Of a DNA stretch of 64,000 nt, positions 1 through 8,128 are shown in pieces (position 1 is the first letter of the stretch; the number at the start of each line of letters is the position of its first letter). The DNA is from CAWDNM01 sp964521195 (GTDB lineage: Bacteria > Actinomycetota > Coriobacteriia > Anaerosomatales > JAAXUF01). The notes below the pieces were generated by a model. The model made no database searches. It was not told the DNA's origin and saw only the letters and a program-made list of their open reading frames with translations. Both the position numbers and the translations under genes were made by a program. Location of the stretch: positions 62,001 to 126,000 of the forward strand of contig CAZFRE010000002.1 of the NCBI GenBank assembly GCA_964521195.1, read 5' to 3'.

Positions 1-219
1 GAAGTACGCCTCACGGCAGCCGCGTGTGTAGGCGGAGCGGAGCTGCTCGACGATCGCCTCTCGCGGCATGTGACCCATGCCAGTGTTGGAGACGTGGCAG
101 CCGCGGCATGCGAGATTGCAGACATCGGTGATCGCGATGCCGCATATGAGCGGCCCCGCATCGTGGGTGACCGCCGAGTGCCATGCGTACGGGACGTACG
201 TGCGGAGCCGCTCGAGCAT
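1..219 (-). CDS. Radical SAM domain protein, N-terminal fragment (runs off the window)
   Basis: Reading the minus strand from an ATG at 219 gives 73 codons that stay open to the first base of the window. The ATG is preceded by a GGGAGGGGGAG ribosome binding site. Residues about 35-42 read CNLACRGC, the CxxxCxxC motif that binds the [4Fe-4S] cluster and S-adenosylmethionine in radical SAM enzymes. The motif lies close to the N terminus after a short beta strand (GIAITDVCNLAC), as is usual for the family. The substrate cannot be told because the rest is outside the window. A 12-bp palindrome lies about 80 bases upstream. Confidence 0.7.
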   Translation of the reverse strand, partial: MLERLRTYVPYAWHSAVTHDAGPLICGIAITDVCNLACRGCHVSNTGMGHMPREAIVEQLRSAYTRGCREAYF

Positions 220-298
220 GGCTCCCCCTCCCGCTACGAGCACCTGTCGAGAGTTCGCGTCGACATGCAGCGACAACAACGCCCTGCACATTCTTGTA

Positions 299-310
299 CC
301 CACGCGTGGG
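299..310. promoter_or_regulatory. Perfect 12-bp palindrome, possible operator
   Basis: CCCACGCGTGGG is a perfect dyad in the non-coding stretch 220-424 between the radical SAM gene and tRNA-Ser. It is about 80 bases upstream of the radical SAM start and could be a repressor site. A second small inverted repeat (GCCC-GTT-GGGC) follows at about 322-332. The rest of 220-424 shows no gene. High G+C makes chance palindromes fairly likely. Confidence 0.2.
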
Positions 311-424
311 CTGCGCCGACGCCCGTTGGGCGGCTGGCTATCGCCAAGGCGTGCCGGTGCGGTGGTTTCACCCGGTAGATGGCGAGGATCGTCGCGACGC
401 GCGGGCCGGCGCCAGACCAGCGCC

Positions 425-514
425 TGGCGGAGGGGGTGGGATTCGAACCCACGAGACCCTTGCGAGCCTACTGGTTTTCAAGACCAGGGCATTCAACCAC
501 TCTGCCACCCCTCC
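425..514 (-). tRNA. tRNA-Ser (anticodon UGA)
   Basis: The minus strand folds as a class II tRNA. The acceptor stem GGAGGGG pairs with CCCCTCC, followed by G and an encoded CCA. The anticodon arm CTGGTCTTGAAAACCAG places TGA in the loop. There is a long variable arm typical of serine tRNAs, and the T arm contains GGGTTCGAATCCC. It reads UCA (and other UCN) codons. Upstream on the minus strand a TATCCT at about 526-531 could be its -10 box. It sits just before tadA on the opposite strand. Confidence 0.95.
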
Positions 515-642
515 GTGGCGCGAACACCGAGAGGATAGCATGGGTCGGGAGCGGGTTCTCGGCCCGTGTACGGCGGCGGGCGTTCGCCCCGGACCGTCAC
601 AGGGCTACCATGTACACAGGAACTCGCGTGCAGGGGAGAGCG

Positions 643-1104
643 ATGCAGTCCGACGAGATCTACATGGCCATGGCGCTCGAGCAGGCGCATGCGGCAGGCG
701 AGATCGGTGAGGTGCCGATCGGAGCGGTCGTGGTGTGCGATGGCGCGGTGGTCGCGCACGGGATGAACCGGCGCGAAATAGATCACGACCCGGCCGGTCA
801 CGCGGAGTTCCTCGCGATCCGCGAGGCCGCTTCCAAGCTTGGCAGGTGGCGGCTCTCCGACTGCACCGTCTACGTGACGCTCGAGCCCTGCCCCATGTGC
901 GCGGGGCTCATGCACCAGGCGCGTATCGCACGCTGCGTCTACGCCGCCCCCGACCCCAAGGCCGGTGCACTCGGCACGCTGTACGACCTGTCGAGTGACG
1001 AGCGCCTCAACCACCGCTTCGACGTCACCTCCGGCGTGCTCGCCGACGAGTCCGCGACAATGCTCAGGCGGTTCTTCCGCGGGCTGAGGGAGGCGCGCGC
1101 ATGA
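643..1104 (+). CDS. tadA: tRNA-specific adenosine deaminase TadA
   Basis: A 153-residue cytidine/adenosine deaminase-fold protein. It deaminates A34 to inosine in the tRNA-Arg(ACG) anticodon in the cytoplasm. The zinc site is visible: HAEF (HxE, about residue 53) and PCPMCAG (PCxxC, about 83-89). The chosen ATG at 643 has an AGGGGAGAG ribosome binding site 3 bases upstream and puts the usual short N-terminal helix (SDEIYMAMALEQA) at the start; the frame is open further upstream but that stretch overlaps the tRNA. Its stop overlaps the start of the next gene by 4 bases (ATGA), so the two are probably co-transcribed. Confidence 0.93.
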   Translation: MQSDEIYMAMALEQAHAAGEIGEVPIGAVVVCDGAVVAHGMNRREIDHDPAGHAEFLAIREAASKLGRWRLSDCTVYVTLEPCPMCAGLMHQARIARCVYAAPDPKAGALGTLYDLSSDERLNHRFDVTSGVLADESATMLRRFFRGLREARA

Positions 1105-2954
1105 CGCGGGTCCGTTCGGGAGTGGCGCTGCGGGCATGGGTGCTGGTCCTGCTCGCCGTGCTCGCGGTTCCCTCGGCGGCGTGGGCCAAGTCGTTCGCGA
1201 TCGACAGCGTCAACATCGGGGCGGCCGTGCAATCCAACGGTGACCTCCACGTCAGCGAGGGTCGCGCGGTCGGGTTCGACGGGCAGTTCAGCTGGGTCGA
1301 ATGGGACCTCGACACGGCGGGTTCCGAGGGCATCGAGATCGAGAGCGTGACCGCCGAGCAGGACGGTGCCGAGACGGCCTTCGACCGTGTCGATGGCACC
1401 GCGTACGCGCCCGGCACGTACTCTGTCGCCGACGATGGCAGCTCGGTCACCGTGCACCTGTCGTTCTCGGCGGCCGATGAGACGGTCATCTTCAACATCA
1501 ACTACGTCGCGAAGGGTGCCGCCAAGCGCTATTCGGACACCGCAGAGCTCTACTGGAAGTTCGTCGGCGACGAGACCGCGGTGCCGAGTGGGCCGGTGCG
1601 CGTCCGCATCGCACCGCCTGTAGAGCTGACCAAGGAACAGGTGCGCGCGTGGGCACACGGGCCGCTCACCGGCACGGTGGCCATCGAGGACGACGGCACG
1701 GTGTCCCTCGAGGTGCCCGAGCTGCCGGCCGAGACGTTCGTCGAGGCCCGCGTGCTCTACCCCGCCGAGGCGCTTGCGGACGCACCCGTGATCGACGAGC
1801 CTCGCGCGGCGAACGTCCTCGCGGAGGAGGCCCGGTGGGCGAGCGAGGCGAACTACGAGCGCGTCAAGGCTCGCATCAGTGTCCTCCTCGCGCTGGTTCC
1901 GAGCATCCTGTTGTCACTCGGGGGGTTCGGGTTCGCGCTGTGGGCGTTCTTCCGCCACGGCCGGGAGTACAAGGCGAGCTTCCCCGGCGGCTATCTTCGT
2001 GAGGACCCGAGGCCCGATCTGGCACCCGGAGTGATCGGGTCGCTGTGGCGCTTCGGGACCCCCGGCACCGAGGACATGGCCGCGACGCTCATGGACCTCG
2101 CCGACAAGGGCGTCATCACGATGAAGACCACCACGATCCATGACGACGGGATCCTCGGGATCGGCGCGAAGGACAAGCCGAGCTTCGAACTCGGGCTCGC
2201 CGCGCAGCCGGCTGCGGGCGCGGTCACCGCGACCGACCGGATCCTGCTCGACCTGCTGTTCGAGGACATCGGGGCGGGCGGTATCGTCACGCTCGAGGAG
2301 ATCGAGTCGTACGCGAAGGACCACCCGCAGGCCTACACCGAGAAGGTCAAGGAGTGGGCCGACGAGTGCGAGGCGACGGCCGACGCGCTCGGGCTGTTCG
2401 AGGGCGACAGCTGGTCGTGGCGTATCGGCATCTTCGCGCTGGCCGGGCTCGTCGGCACGGTCGGGTTCTTGTCGACCGTCTGGGGCGAGACGTTCTGGCC
2501 GGTCTGCCTCGCCGTTCCCTCGACGGCCGCGATCGCGCTGATCGGTACGCGCATGCTGCGTCGCAGCCGGCAAGGCAACGAACTGTACGCGCAGTACAAG
2601 GCCGTCCGAGACTACCTGCGCGACTTCGGGCGTCTCGATGAGGTTCCGCCGCAGTCGATCGTCCTGTGGAACCGGTTCCTCGTGCTGGCGGTGATCTTCG
2701 GCATCGCGACCGAGGTCATCAACCAGCTGCGGATGAAGGCGCCGGCCCTCGTCGCGGACCCGACATTCCAGCACACCTACTGGTGGGTGTACGGGTACGG
2801 CGGGTCGTCATCACCCATCTCGTCGCTCGAAGGCGGGTTCGCGAGTGCGTCCCAGATCGCCTCGAGCGCCATGTCCTCGTCATCCGGCGGTGGCGGCGGG
2901 TTCTCCGGCGGCGGCGGTGGTGGCGGCGGTGGCGGCGGCTTCTCGGCCGGCTGA
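1101..2954 (+). CDS. DUF2207 family predicted membrane protein
   Basis: 617 residues. A signal peptide at 1-29 ends in AWAKS. An extracytoplasmic beta-rich domain (about 30-250) matches the DUF2207 pattern, with W-rich and YxxxxAxxxY motifs. A membrane segment at about 258-280 is followed by a cytoplasmic domain and two more hydrophobic helices near 445-490. A fourth hydrophobic stretch lies near 530. The protein ends in a low-complexity Gly-Ser tail (about 595-617, mostly GGGGG with F and S), which is typical of this family. Function is unknown; many members lie in envelope operons. It is translationally coupled to tadA by a 4-base overlap. Confidence 0.82.
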   Translation: MTRVRSGVALRAWVLVLLAVLAVPSAAWAKSFAIDSVNIGAAVQSNGDLHVSEGRAVGFDGQFSWVEWDLDTAGSEGIEIESVTAEQDGAETAFDRVDGTAYAPGTYSVADDGSSVTVHLSFSAADETVIFNINYVAKGAAKRYSDTAELYWKFVGDETAVPSGPVRVRIAPPVELTKEQVRAWAHGPLTGTVAIEDDGTVSLEVPELPAETFVEARVLYPAEALADAPVIDEPRAANVLAEEARWASEANYERVKARISVLLALVPSILLSLGGFGFALWAFFRHGREYKASFPGGYLREDPRPDLAPGVIGSLWRFGTPGTEDMAATLMDLADKGVITMKTTTIHDDGILGIGAKDKPSFELGLAAQPAAGAVTATDRILLDLLFEDIGAGGIVTLEEIESYAKDHPQAYTEKVKEWADECEATADALGLFEGDSWSWRIGIFALAGLVGTVGFLSTVWGETFWPVCLAVPSTAAIALIGTRMLRRSRQGNELYAQYKAVRDYLRDFGRLDEVPPQSIVLWNRFLVLAVIFGIATEVINQLRMKAPALVADPTFQHTYWWVYGYGGSSSPISSLEGGFASASQIASSAMSSSSGGGGGFSGGGGGGGGGGGFSAG

Positions 2955-2994
2955 CACGACGGGCCATACCCGGTAGCTGCGGCGACGGTGCGAC

Positions 2995-3010
2995 TGTGAT
3001 GACGGTCACC
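2995..3010. promoter_or_regulatory. Candidate CRP/FNR-family binding site (one mismatch)
   Basis: TGTGATGACGGTCACC matches TGTGA-N6-TCACA in 9 of 10 defined positions. It lies in the 171-base gap before the gene at 3126, with a TACAAT hexamer (possible -10) at 3012-3017. If that -10 is used, the site overlaps the core promoter and would repress rather than activate. The gap also contains a small CAGGA/TCCTG hairpin near 3060-3080 and no gene. A perfect site of the same type lies at 63105. Confidence 0.35.
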
Positions 3011-3125
3011 GTACAATTGTGTGTCGTTGAAGCGGCTCGGGCGTTTGCCGATAACGGGAACAGGAACCTTGGCTCCTGGCACGCGCGACTGACACCGACA
3101 AGGTCTGGCCTGGGAGGGTCAAGGC

Positions 3126-3659
3126 ATGAGACGACTACTGAGGATCGGCGCCGCACTCACCGCGGCATCCATGCTGCTCCCGACCCCGGCGTTCGCCTAC
3201 GAGAATCAGATGACGCCCCTCGGGCTGCATCTGGCGGTGAGCGCGACCGGGCTCGGAGTCGCCACGATCCTGCTCGTCGAAGCCCTCTCGCTGCGCAAGG
3301 TCGCCTTCGGCGGCGCCATCGCCGACCACCTCCACTTCGTCATCCTCGCGATCGTGTGCCTCGCCGCGGCGGCCCTTGCGAAGTGGGCCGGCAACTTCGT
3401 GTCCGGCCTGACGTTCGAGCAGACCGAACTCATCAGCGAGGCGCTCGTCGTGCTCGCGATGGGGCTGTTCGCTGCGTACTTCTACAGCGTCAAGACCGCG
3501 ATGCAGGCGTACATCTCGGGGATGAGCGCGCCGTTCGAGACGCCGGCAGCCGAGGAGCCCGCCGTCGAGACGCTCGCTGCCGAGGAACCCGCGTCCGGTG
3601 CGGATGAGCTGCGATCGACCGACGCTGCCGAGGGACCGGAGGACGAGCCCGGTGCCTAA
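3126..3659 (+). CDS. Exported membrane protein of unknown function with acidic tail
   Basis: 177 residues. An N-terminal signal sequence (about 1-23, ending PAFA) is followed by three hydrophobic helices at about 33-55, 66-88 and 100-122. The C terminus (about 136-177) is rich in Ala, Glu, Pro and Asp with a repeated AAEEPA unit and probably lies in the cytoplasm. No enzyme motif is visible. The ATG has a GGGAGGG ribosome binding site 9 bases upstream. The next gene starts inside its last codons, so the pair is probably co-transcribed and may form one small membrane system. I do not recognise the family. Confidence 0.7.
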   Translation: MRRLLRIGAALTAASMLLPTPAFAYENQMTPLGLHLAVSATGLGVATILLVEALSLRKVAFGGAIADHLHFVILAIVCLAAAALAKWAGNFVSGLTFEQTELISEALVVLAMGLFAAYFYSVKTAMQAYISGMSAPFETPAAEEPAVETLAAEEPASGADELRSTDAAEGPEDEPGA

Positions 3660-3888
3660 CGTCCTTGCCGTTCGAGTGGAGGAGACGCTCCGGCCCGTCA
3701 TCGGGACGGTGCTGGCGAGTGTCTCCGTCGACGTCGAGAGCCGTCGCATCGGCAAGACGCCCGACACCCTCGATGCGGCCGACCTCCCGGAGATCGCCGA
3801 CAACCTCGTGACGGCACTGCATCTGGTCGTCGGCCGGGACATGGCGAACGCTGCGGCACGCAAGGTGCGCGACCTCGCGTACTCCTAG
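3652..3888 (+). CDS. Small conserved-looking protein of unknown function
   Basis: 78 residues from a GTG at 3652, which overlaps the preceding stop codon by 8 bases and has a GGACCGGAGG ribosome binding site. It is a soluble, mainly helical-looking protein (NVLAVRVEETLRPVIGTVLA, then LPEIADNLVTALHLVVGRDMA) with no cysteine and no membrane segment. The amphipathic helices suggest a protein-protein interaction role, perhaps with its membrane-protein neighbour. Its stop overlaps the ligD stop from the other strand in a CTAG tetranucleotide. Confidence 0.65.
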   Translation: MPNVLAVRVEETLRPVIGTVLASVSVDVESRRIGKTPDTLDAADLPEIADNLVTALHLVVGRDMANAAARKVRDLAYS

Positions 3889-6602
3889 CTCTCGGCACGC
3901 TTCGCCGAGACGGTCTTCTCGGCGGCGGTGAGTTTGCGCACTCCCACTGACGCGTGCTCGATCTTCGCCCACGGATCGATCCCGGCTGCCACCCGCTCGA
4001 GTACACGGTCTGTGGTGTACGCGCGGATATCGAGATCGTCGGAGAGTTCGTCCCACGCCAGCGGCACGGCGCACGAGGGGCCGGAGCGGTTGCGGGTCGA
4101 GTACGCCGCGACGGCGCTCGCCCCCTCGGCGTTGCGCAGGTAGTCGAGGAAGATGCGGCCGCCCCTGGTGCTCTTGGCCATCTTGCCCGTGAACATGTCC
4201 GGGTGCCGCCCGGCGAGGCGGTCGACGATGCCCTTCGCGAGCGCACGCACGCGCACGAACTCCCATACCGGTTCGACGGGCAGCACGACGTGCAGCCCCT
4301 TGCTGCCGGTGGACTTCAGGTGCGGCTCGAAACCGAGATCGCCGCAGTCGTCGCGTACGATGCGCGCCGCCGAGCAGATCTGCGCCCAGTCCACGCCGGG
4401 GCCGGGATCGAGGTCGAAGACGATGCAGTCGGGCCGCGTGGGATGCTCGATGTGCGAGAGCCACGTGTGGATCTCGAGCGCGCCCATCTGCGCGAGGGCC
4501 ACGAGGCCCTCGGCCGAGTCGACCACCAGCAGCTCGTCGGCGGTGTCGTGGCCGGTGAGAACGTGCGAGAAGCGGCCGACCTGCGCCGGGAGTCCGGCGT
4601 CCGGGTGGCGCTGGTAGAAGCAGGCGCGGCCGTGCCCGACCGGGCAGCGCACGAGCGTGAGCGGCCGGCCCGCTACGTGCGGCAGCATCGCCGGCGCGAT
4701 CGCGGCGTAGTACTCGGCGAGCGAGAGCTTGGGGAATGCGGAGTCGGGGAAGAGCGGCTTCTCGGGGTTGGTGACCTTCACGCCGAGCACGGTGGTCGGC
4801 TTGCCGTACGCGTTGCGCTTCGAGGCGGGTGGCTCCTCAGCGGCGGGCTCGTCGGGGGCATCGGGCGCGGCGGCCGCAGCGTCCTCGCGCGTGACCGGTC
4901 GCTCCCGCACGACCTCCGCGGCGGGCTTGTCTTCGCGCACGCCGAGAAAGACGGGCTGGCGCAGCACTCCCTCGGCGGTCCACTCGCGAAATGCGGCCTC
5001 GATGACGATCCGGGGCTCGACCCAGTGCACGGCGTGCCCGGGGACGCGCGGTGCCGGCTCGAACGGCGAGGATTCACGCGCCGACTCGTTCAGGCGCGCC
5101 GCCACGGTTGCGAGCGCCGCCTCGTCGAAGCCGCTGCCCACGCGTCCGGCATAGACGAGACGGTCGCCGTCGTACGTGCCGACCAGCACCGAGCCGAGCG
5201 CCCCGCGGGAGCCGTGCCCCTCGGTGTAGCCGCCGACGACGAGCTCTTGCGTATGGCGGCACTTCACCTTCTGCCAGTCGCGCCCGCGGCCGGCGGTGTA
5301 GCGGCTGTCCGCCCGCTTGCACACGACCCCCTCGAGCCCCGCCGAGCAGGCCTTCGCATACAGCTCGCGTGCGCTGCTGTCGATGTGATCCGCGAAGCGC
5401 AGGAGCGAGGTGGGGCCCTCGTCGGCGAGCAGTGTGCGCAGCAGCTCCTTGCGCTGCGCCAGCGGCATCTCGCGCAGGTCGTGCCCGTTGAGGAACAGCA
5501 GGTCGAACGCAGCGTATGCGATGCGTTCCGGATGCGTGCCGAGCGCCGACTGCAACAGCTCGAAGCGCGATACACCGTCGGGATCGAAGAGGACCGCTTC
5601 GCCGTCGATGATGGCGCTTGCGGCCGGCAGGCCCTCGATCGCGCGGCATATCGGCGCGAACCGGTCGGACCAGTCCGCGTGGTTTCGCGTGAAGGCTCGG
5701 GCGTGCCCGGCGTCGAGCGCAACGACCACCCGGTACCCGTCGTACTTGGCCTCAGCGAGCCAACCGTCGCCGGTGGGCGGCGCGTCGACGAGTGTGGCGA
5801 GCTGCACGTCGACCGGGAGGGGGAGTGCGGCGGGGGAAGGGGCTGTGACGATCTGTGGGTTCGTCGCAAGGGAGGAGGAGTTGGCGACGCGAGACGATGG
5901 TTTGCGGGCTTTGCCGGAGGGTCGCGCGGAGCGCTCGGTGGGGAGGGGGTCCGCGGGGATGCTCGCAGGCCGTGAGACCTGCAGGTTGTCGTCGGTCAAC
6001 GCCGAGACCTCGTCCCCGCGGACCCCCGCCCCACCGAGCGCGACCTCATCAACCGACCGTCCGCTGAGTACGCTGTCAGGCAACTCAGCCAGGACGTCGT
6101 ATTCACCAGCGGGTCGGACCCACTCGTCCTTCTCCTTGATGAGCAGCCAGTTCTCGCGCTTCTCTCCGGGTCGCGGCCGCATGCGTACGAGCACCCAGCG
6201 GCCGTGAAGCTTCTCGCCGTACAGGTCGAACTTCAGGTCGCCCTTCTCGAGCGCGACGTGCGGGTCTCCCACTGGCTGCCAGGTGCCGCGGTCCCAGAGC
6301 ACGACCGTGCCGCCGCCGTATTCGCCGGCGGGGATGGTGCCCTCGAAGCCGCCGTACTCGAGGGGGTGGTCTTCGACGTGCACGGCGAGCCGCTTGTCGT
6401 GGCTGTCGAACGACGGTCCCTTGGGGATCGCCCACGACATCAGAACGCCATCCAGTTCGAGTCGGAAGTCGTAGTGCAGCGCCCGCGCGGCGTGCTTCTG
6501 GATCACGTACGCAAGCTGAGGCGCGTCTTCGGCCGGCTCGGCGCCGGCGGGCTCGGGGGTCTTCGCGAAGTCGCGTTTGCGGTGATACTCCTCGAGCGGC
6601 AT
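3885..6602 (-). CDS. ligD: Multifunctional NHEJ DNA ligase D (phosphoesterase-ligase-polymerase)
   Basis: 905 residues with all three LigD modules. The 3'-phosphoesterase is at about 20-190 (HYDFRLEL, HVEDHPLEYGGFEG, GEYGGGTV). The ATP-dependent ligase is at about 265-580, with the adenylated lysine K286 in AKYDGYR, GEAVLF and GVVCKR motifs. The primase-polymerase is at about 610-890 (NPEKPLFPD, FDLDPGPGVDW with the metal-binding aspartates, STGSKGLHV). It seals double-strand breaks bound by Ku, cleaning ends and filling gaps. The order PE-ligase-polymerase is the Pseudomonas type, not the polymerase-first Mycobacterium type. A Ser/Ala/Pro-rich linker joins phosphoesterase and ligase. It starts 12 bases after the ku stop, forming an operon. 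Confidence 0.95.
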   Translation of the reverse strand: MPLEEYHRKRDFAKTPEPAGAEPAEDAPQLAYVIQKHAARALHYDFRLELDGVLMSWAIPKGPSFDSHDKRLAVHVEDHPLEYGGFEGTIPAGEYGGGTVVLWDRGTWQPVGDPHVALEKGDLKFDLYGEKLHGRWVLVRMRPRPGEKRENWLLIKEKDEWVRPAGEYDVLAELPDSVLSGRSVDEVALGGAGVRGDEVSALTDDNLQVSRPASIPADPLPTERSARPSGKARKPSSRVANSSSLATNPQIVTAPSPAALPLPVDVQLATLVDAPPTGDGWLAEAKYDGYRVVVALDAGHARAFTRNHADWSDRFAPICRAIEGLPAASAIIDGEAVLFDPDGVSRFELLQSALGTHPERIAYAAFDLLFLNGHDLREMPLAQRKELLRTLLADEGPTSLLRFADHIDSSARELYAKACSAGLEGVVCKRADSRYTAGRGRDWQKVKCRHTQELVVGGYTEGHGSRGALGSVLVGTYDGDRLVYAGRVGSGFDEAALATVAARLNESARESSPFEPAPRVPGHAVHWVEPRIVIEAAFREWTAEGVLRQPVFLGVREDKPAAEVVRERPVTREDAAAAAPDAPDEPAAEEPPASKRNAYGKPTTVLGVKVTNPEKPLFPDSAFPKLSLAEYYAAIAPAMLPHVAGRPLTLVRCPVGHGRACFYQRHPDAGLPAQVGRFSHVLTGHDTADELLVVDSAEGLVALAQMGALEIHTWLSHIEHPTRPDCIVFDLDPGPGVDWAQICSAARIVRDDCGDLGFEPHLKSTGSKGLHVVLPVEPVWEFVRVRALAKGIVDRLAGRHPDMFTGKMAKSTRGGRIFLDYLRNAEGASAVAAYSTRNRSGPSCAVPLAWDELSDDLDIRAYTTDRVLERVAAGIDPWAKIEHASVGVRKLTAAEKTVSAKRAES

Positions 6603-6614
6603 CGTGCGGCCGCC

Positions 6615-7451
6615 CTACGCGCCCGCGGCGGCCGCGCCGCCGCCTGCGGACCCGCCGCCCTTGGCCGCCCGCGCGTCTTCGACGCTCTTCTTCAGCAGCT
6701 CCATGATGTCCACCACCTCGCCGAGCGGCTGGGCGGGCTCCTCGGCGACCTCGACGGCCTCTCCGGCGGCCTTGCGCGCGATCAGCGCGAGCAGGTCGTC
6801 GTGGTAGCTATCGCGATACGCGGCGGGGTCCCAGTCGGTCTCGATGGTCGCGACGAGCTGACGGGCGAGCGCGAGCTCGGCATCGGTGACGCCGAGAGCC
6901 TCGATGTCGCCGCCGGGCAGGTCGAGCCCCTCCGCGGAGCGCAGCTCGTACGGGTAGCGCAGCACCTCGAGCACGAGCGCGTCGCCCTCGGGCACGAGCG
7001 CGCACAGCCGCTGCCGCGAGCGTATGACGATCTGCCCGACCGCCACCCGTCCCGCCGAGCGCAGCGCCTCGCGCAGCAGCGCGTACGCCTTTGCGCCCTG
7101 CGGTTCGGGCGCGAGGAAGTATGGCGTGTCGAAGAACTCCGGCGCGACCTGGTCTGCGCAAACCGCCCCGAGCACGTCGATAGTCCGTGTCGCCTTCACG
7201 TTCGCCGCCGAGAAGTCCTCGTCGGCCATCGTGACCCACCGGCCGTCCTCGAGTTGGAAGCCCTTGATCACATTCTCCCACGCGACCTCCTCGCCGGTCG
7301 CCTCGTTCACGCGCTTGTTGCGCACGGGTGACAGGTCGCGCGAGTCAAGCAGGTGGAACGCGAGCTCACGCGGGGTGACCGCCGAGAACAGGCCGACGGG
7401 GATCGTGACGAGTCCGAACGAGATGGTGCCCTTCCAGATGGCGCGCGGCAT
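6615..7451 (-). CDS. ku: Ku-type DNA end-binding protein
   Basis: 278 residues, the usual length of bacterial Ku. It begins MPRAIWKGTISFGLVTIPV, the standard Ku N terminus, and contains the core beta-barrel bridge region (RTIDVLGAV, YFLAPEPQGAKAYALL, RYPYELR). It should form a homodimeric ring on DNA ends and recruit LigD. The ATG at 7451 follows AAGGAG with 7 bases between; an upstream extension of the frame is non-coding. The C terminus ends in a Gly/Ala-rich tail after the LigD-contacting helix region. It is first gene of the ku-ligD pair. Confidence 0.95.
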   Translation of the reverse strand: MPRAIWKGTISFGLVTIPVGLFSAVTPRELAFHLLDSRDLSPVRNKRVNEATGEEVAWENVIKGFQLEDGRWVTMADEDFSAANVKATRTIDVLGAVCADQVAPEFFDTPYFLAPEPQGAKAYALLREALRSAGRVAVGQIVIRSRQRLCALVPEGDALVLEVLRYPYELRSAEGLDLPGGDIEALGVTDAELALARQLVATIETDWDPAAYRDSYHDDLLALIARKAAGEAVEVAEEPAQPLGEVVDIMELLKKSVEDARAAKGGGSAGGGAAAAGA

Positions 7452-7492
7452 GAGGTTCTCCTTGGCGATCGGGTGGAGCGGCGCCTCGACGG

Positions 7493-7915
7493 TCAGCTGG
7501 CCGGGCCGAGACCGAGCCAGGTACCGGCGTAGTAGCCGACGACGGCGACGACACTGTTCAGGGTGGTTCCCCAGATCAGGTCGATGATGGTGATGTTCAC
7601 CGGCCAGCCTGCGAGGGTCGACAGGTTCGTGAGGTCGTAGGTCGCGTACGCGACGAACCCGAACAGCGCGCCCCTCCACAGAGCGCCGAGCACCGCGCCC
7701 TCGCGCACGCCCGGCAGCACCGCGAGTGCGATGAGGCCCGCGATGTACACGAGATAGAAGGCCGCCGCTACGCCGAGGTCAGGCTTGGGCTTGAGCAGGT
7801 CGCCTAGAGCGGGCTGGTACAGCCGGGGTACCGCCGTGGACAGCCAGATGAAATCCATAGCGAAGAACGCGACGGTACAGGCACCGTACAGTGCGATCAG
7901 CTTGCCGATGGACAC
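7493..7915 (-). CDS. DUF2177 family membrane protein
   Basis: 140 residues from a GTG at 7915, preceded by GGGAGGAACC. Four hydrophobic helices are visible at about 7-27, 48-68, 77-95 and 110-132. The FAMDFIWLS motif in helix 1 and the YDLTNLSTL and DLIWGT motifs are hallmarks of the DUF2177 family. The biochemical role is unknown. It lies 41 bases upstream of ku on the same strand and may share its transcript, though I see no functional link to end joining. Confidence 0.82.
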   Translation of the reverse strand: MSIGKLIALYGACTVAFFAMDFIWLSTAVPRLYQPALGDLLKPKPDLGVAAAFYLVYIAGLIALAVLPGVREGAVLGALWRGALFGFVAYATYDLTNLSTLAGWPVNITIIDLIWGTTLNSVVAVVGYYAGTWLGLGPAS

Positions 7916-8128
7916 GGTTCCTCCCAGGGTCGATGTTCGCGCGGCCGAATGAGTCTGTGCAGCGCCTGTGGTGATTCTTCCCGTTTGCACGCCGACATGG
8001 TGCCGGGGCTGCGCCCGCTCGGGATTGAGGTTCTTTCAGGCTACAAGCCAGCCTCTGTCGTGTTCGCGGTGCAACGCCGATACTGTACGGAACCGGCATG
8101 AACGATCCGCTCGAGAGGGTAAGGCATC

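Noticed and set aside
2885..2950. GGC-rich simple repeat as a possible phase-variable tract
   Set aside because: It encodes the Gly-rich tail typical of DUF2207 proteins and is imperfect, so slippage control is not needed to explain it.
2955..3125. Possible c-di-GMP (GEMM) riboswitch
   Set aside because: Only short hairpins; the conserved GGGCAAACC-type and tetraloop-receptor features are not seen here or elsewhere in the window.
3954..5975. Long open frame (673 codons) on the plus strand opposite ligD
   Set aside because: It is antisense to a complete LigD with intact catalytic motifs; the Arg/Ala/Gly-rich composition is typical of shadow frames in high-GC DNA.
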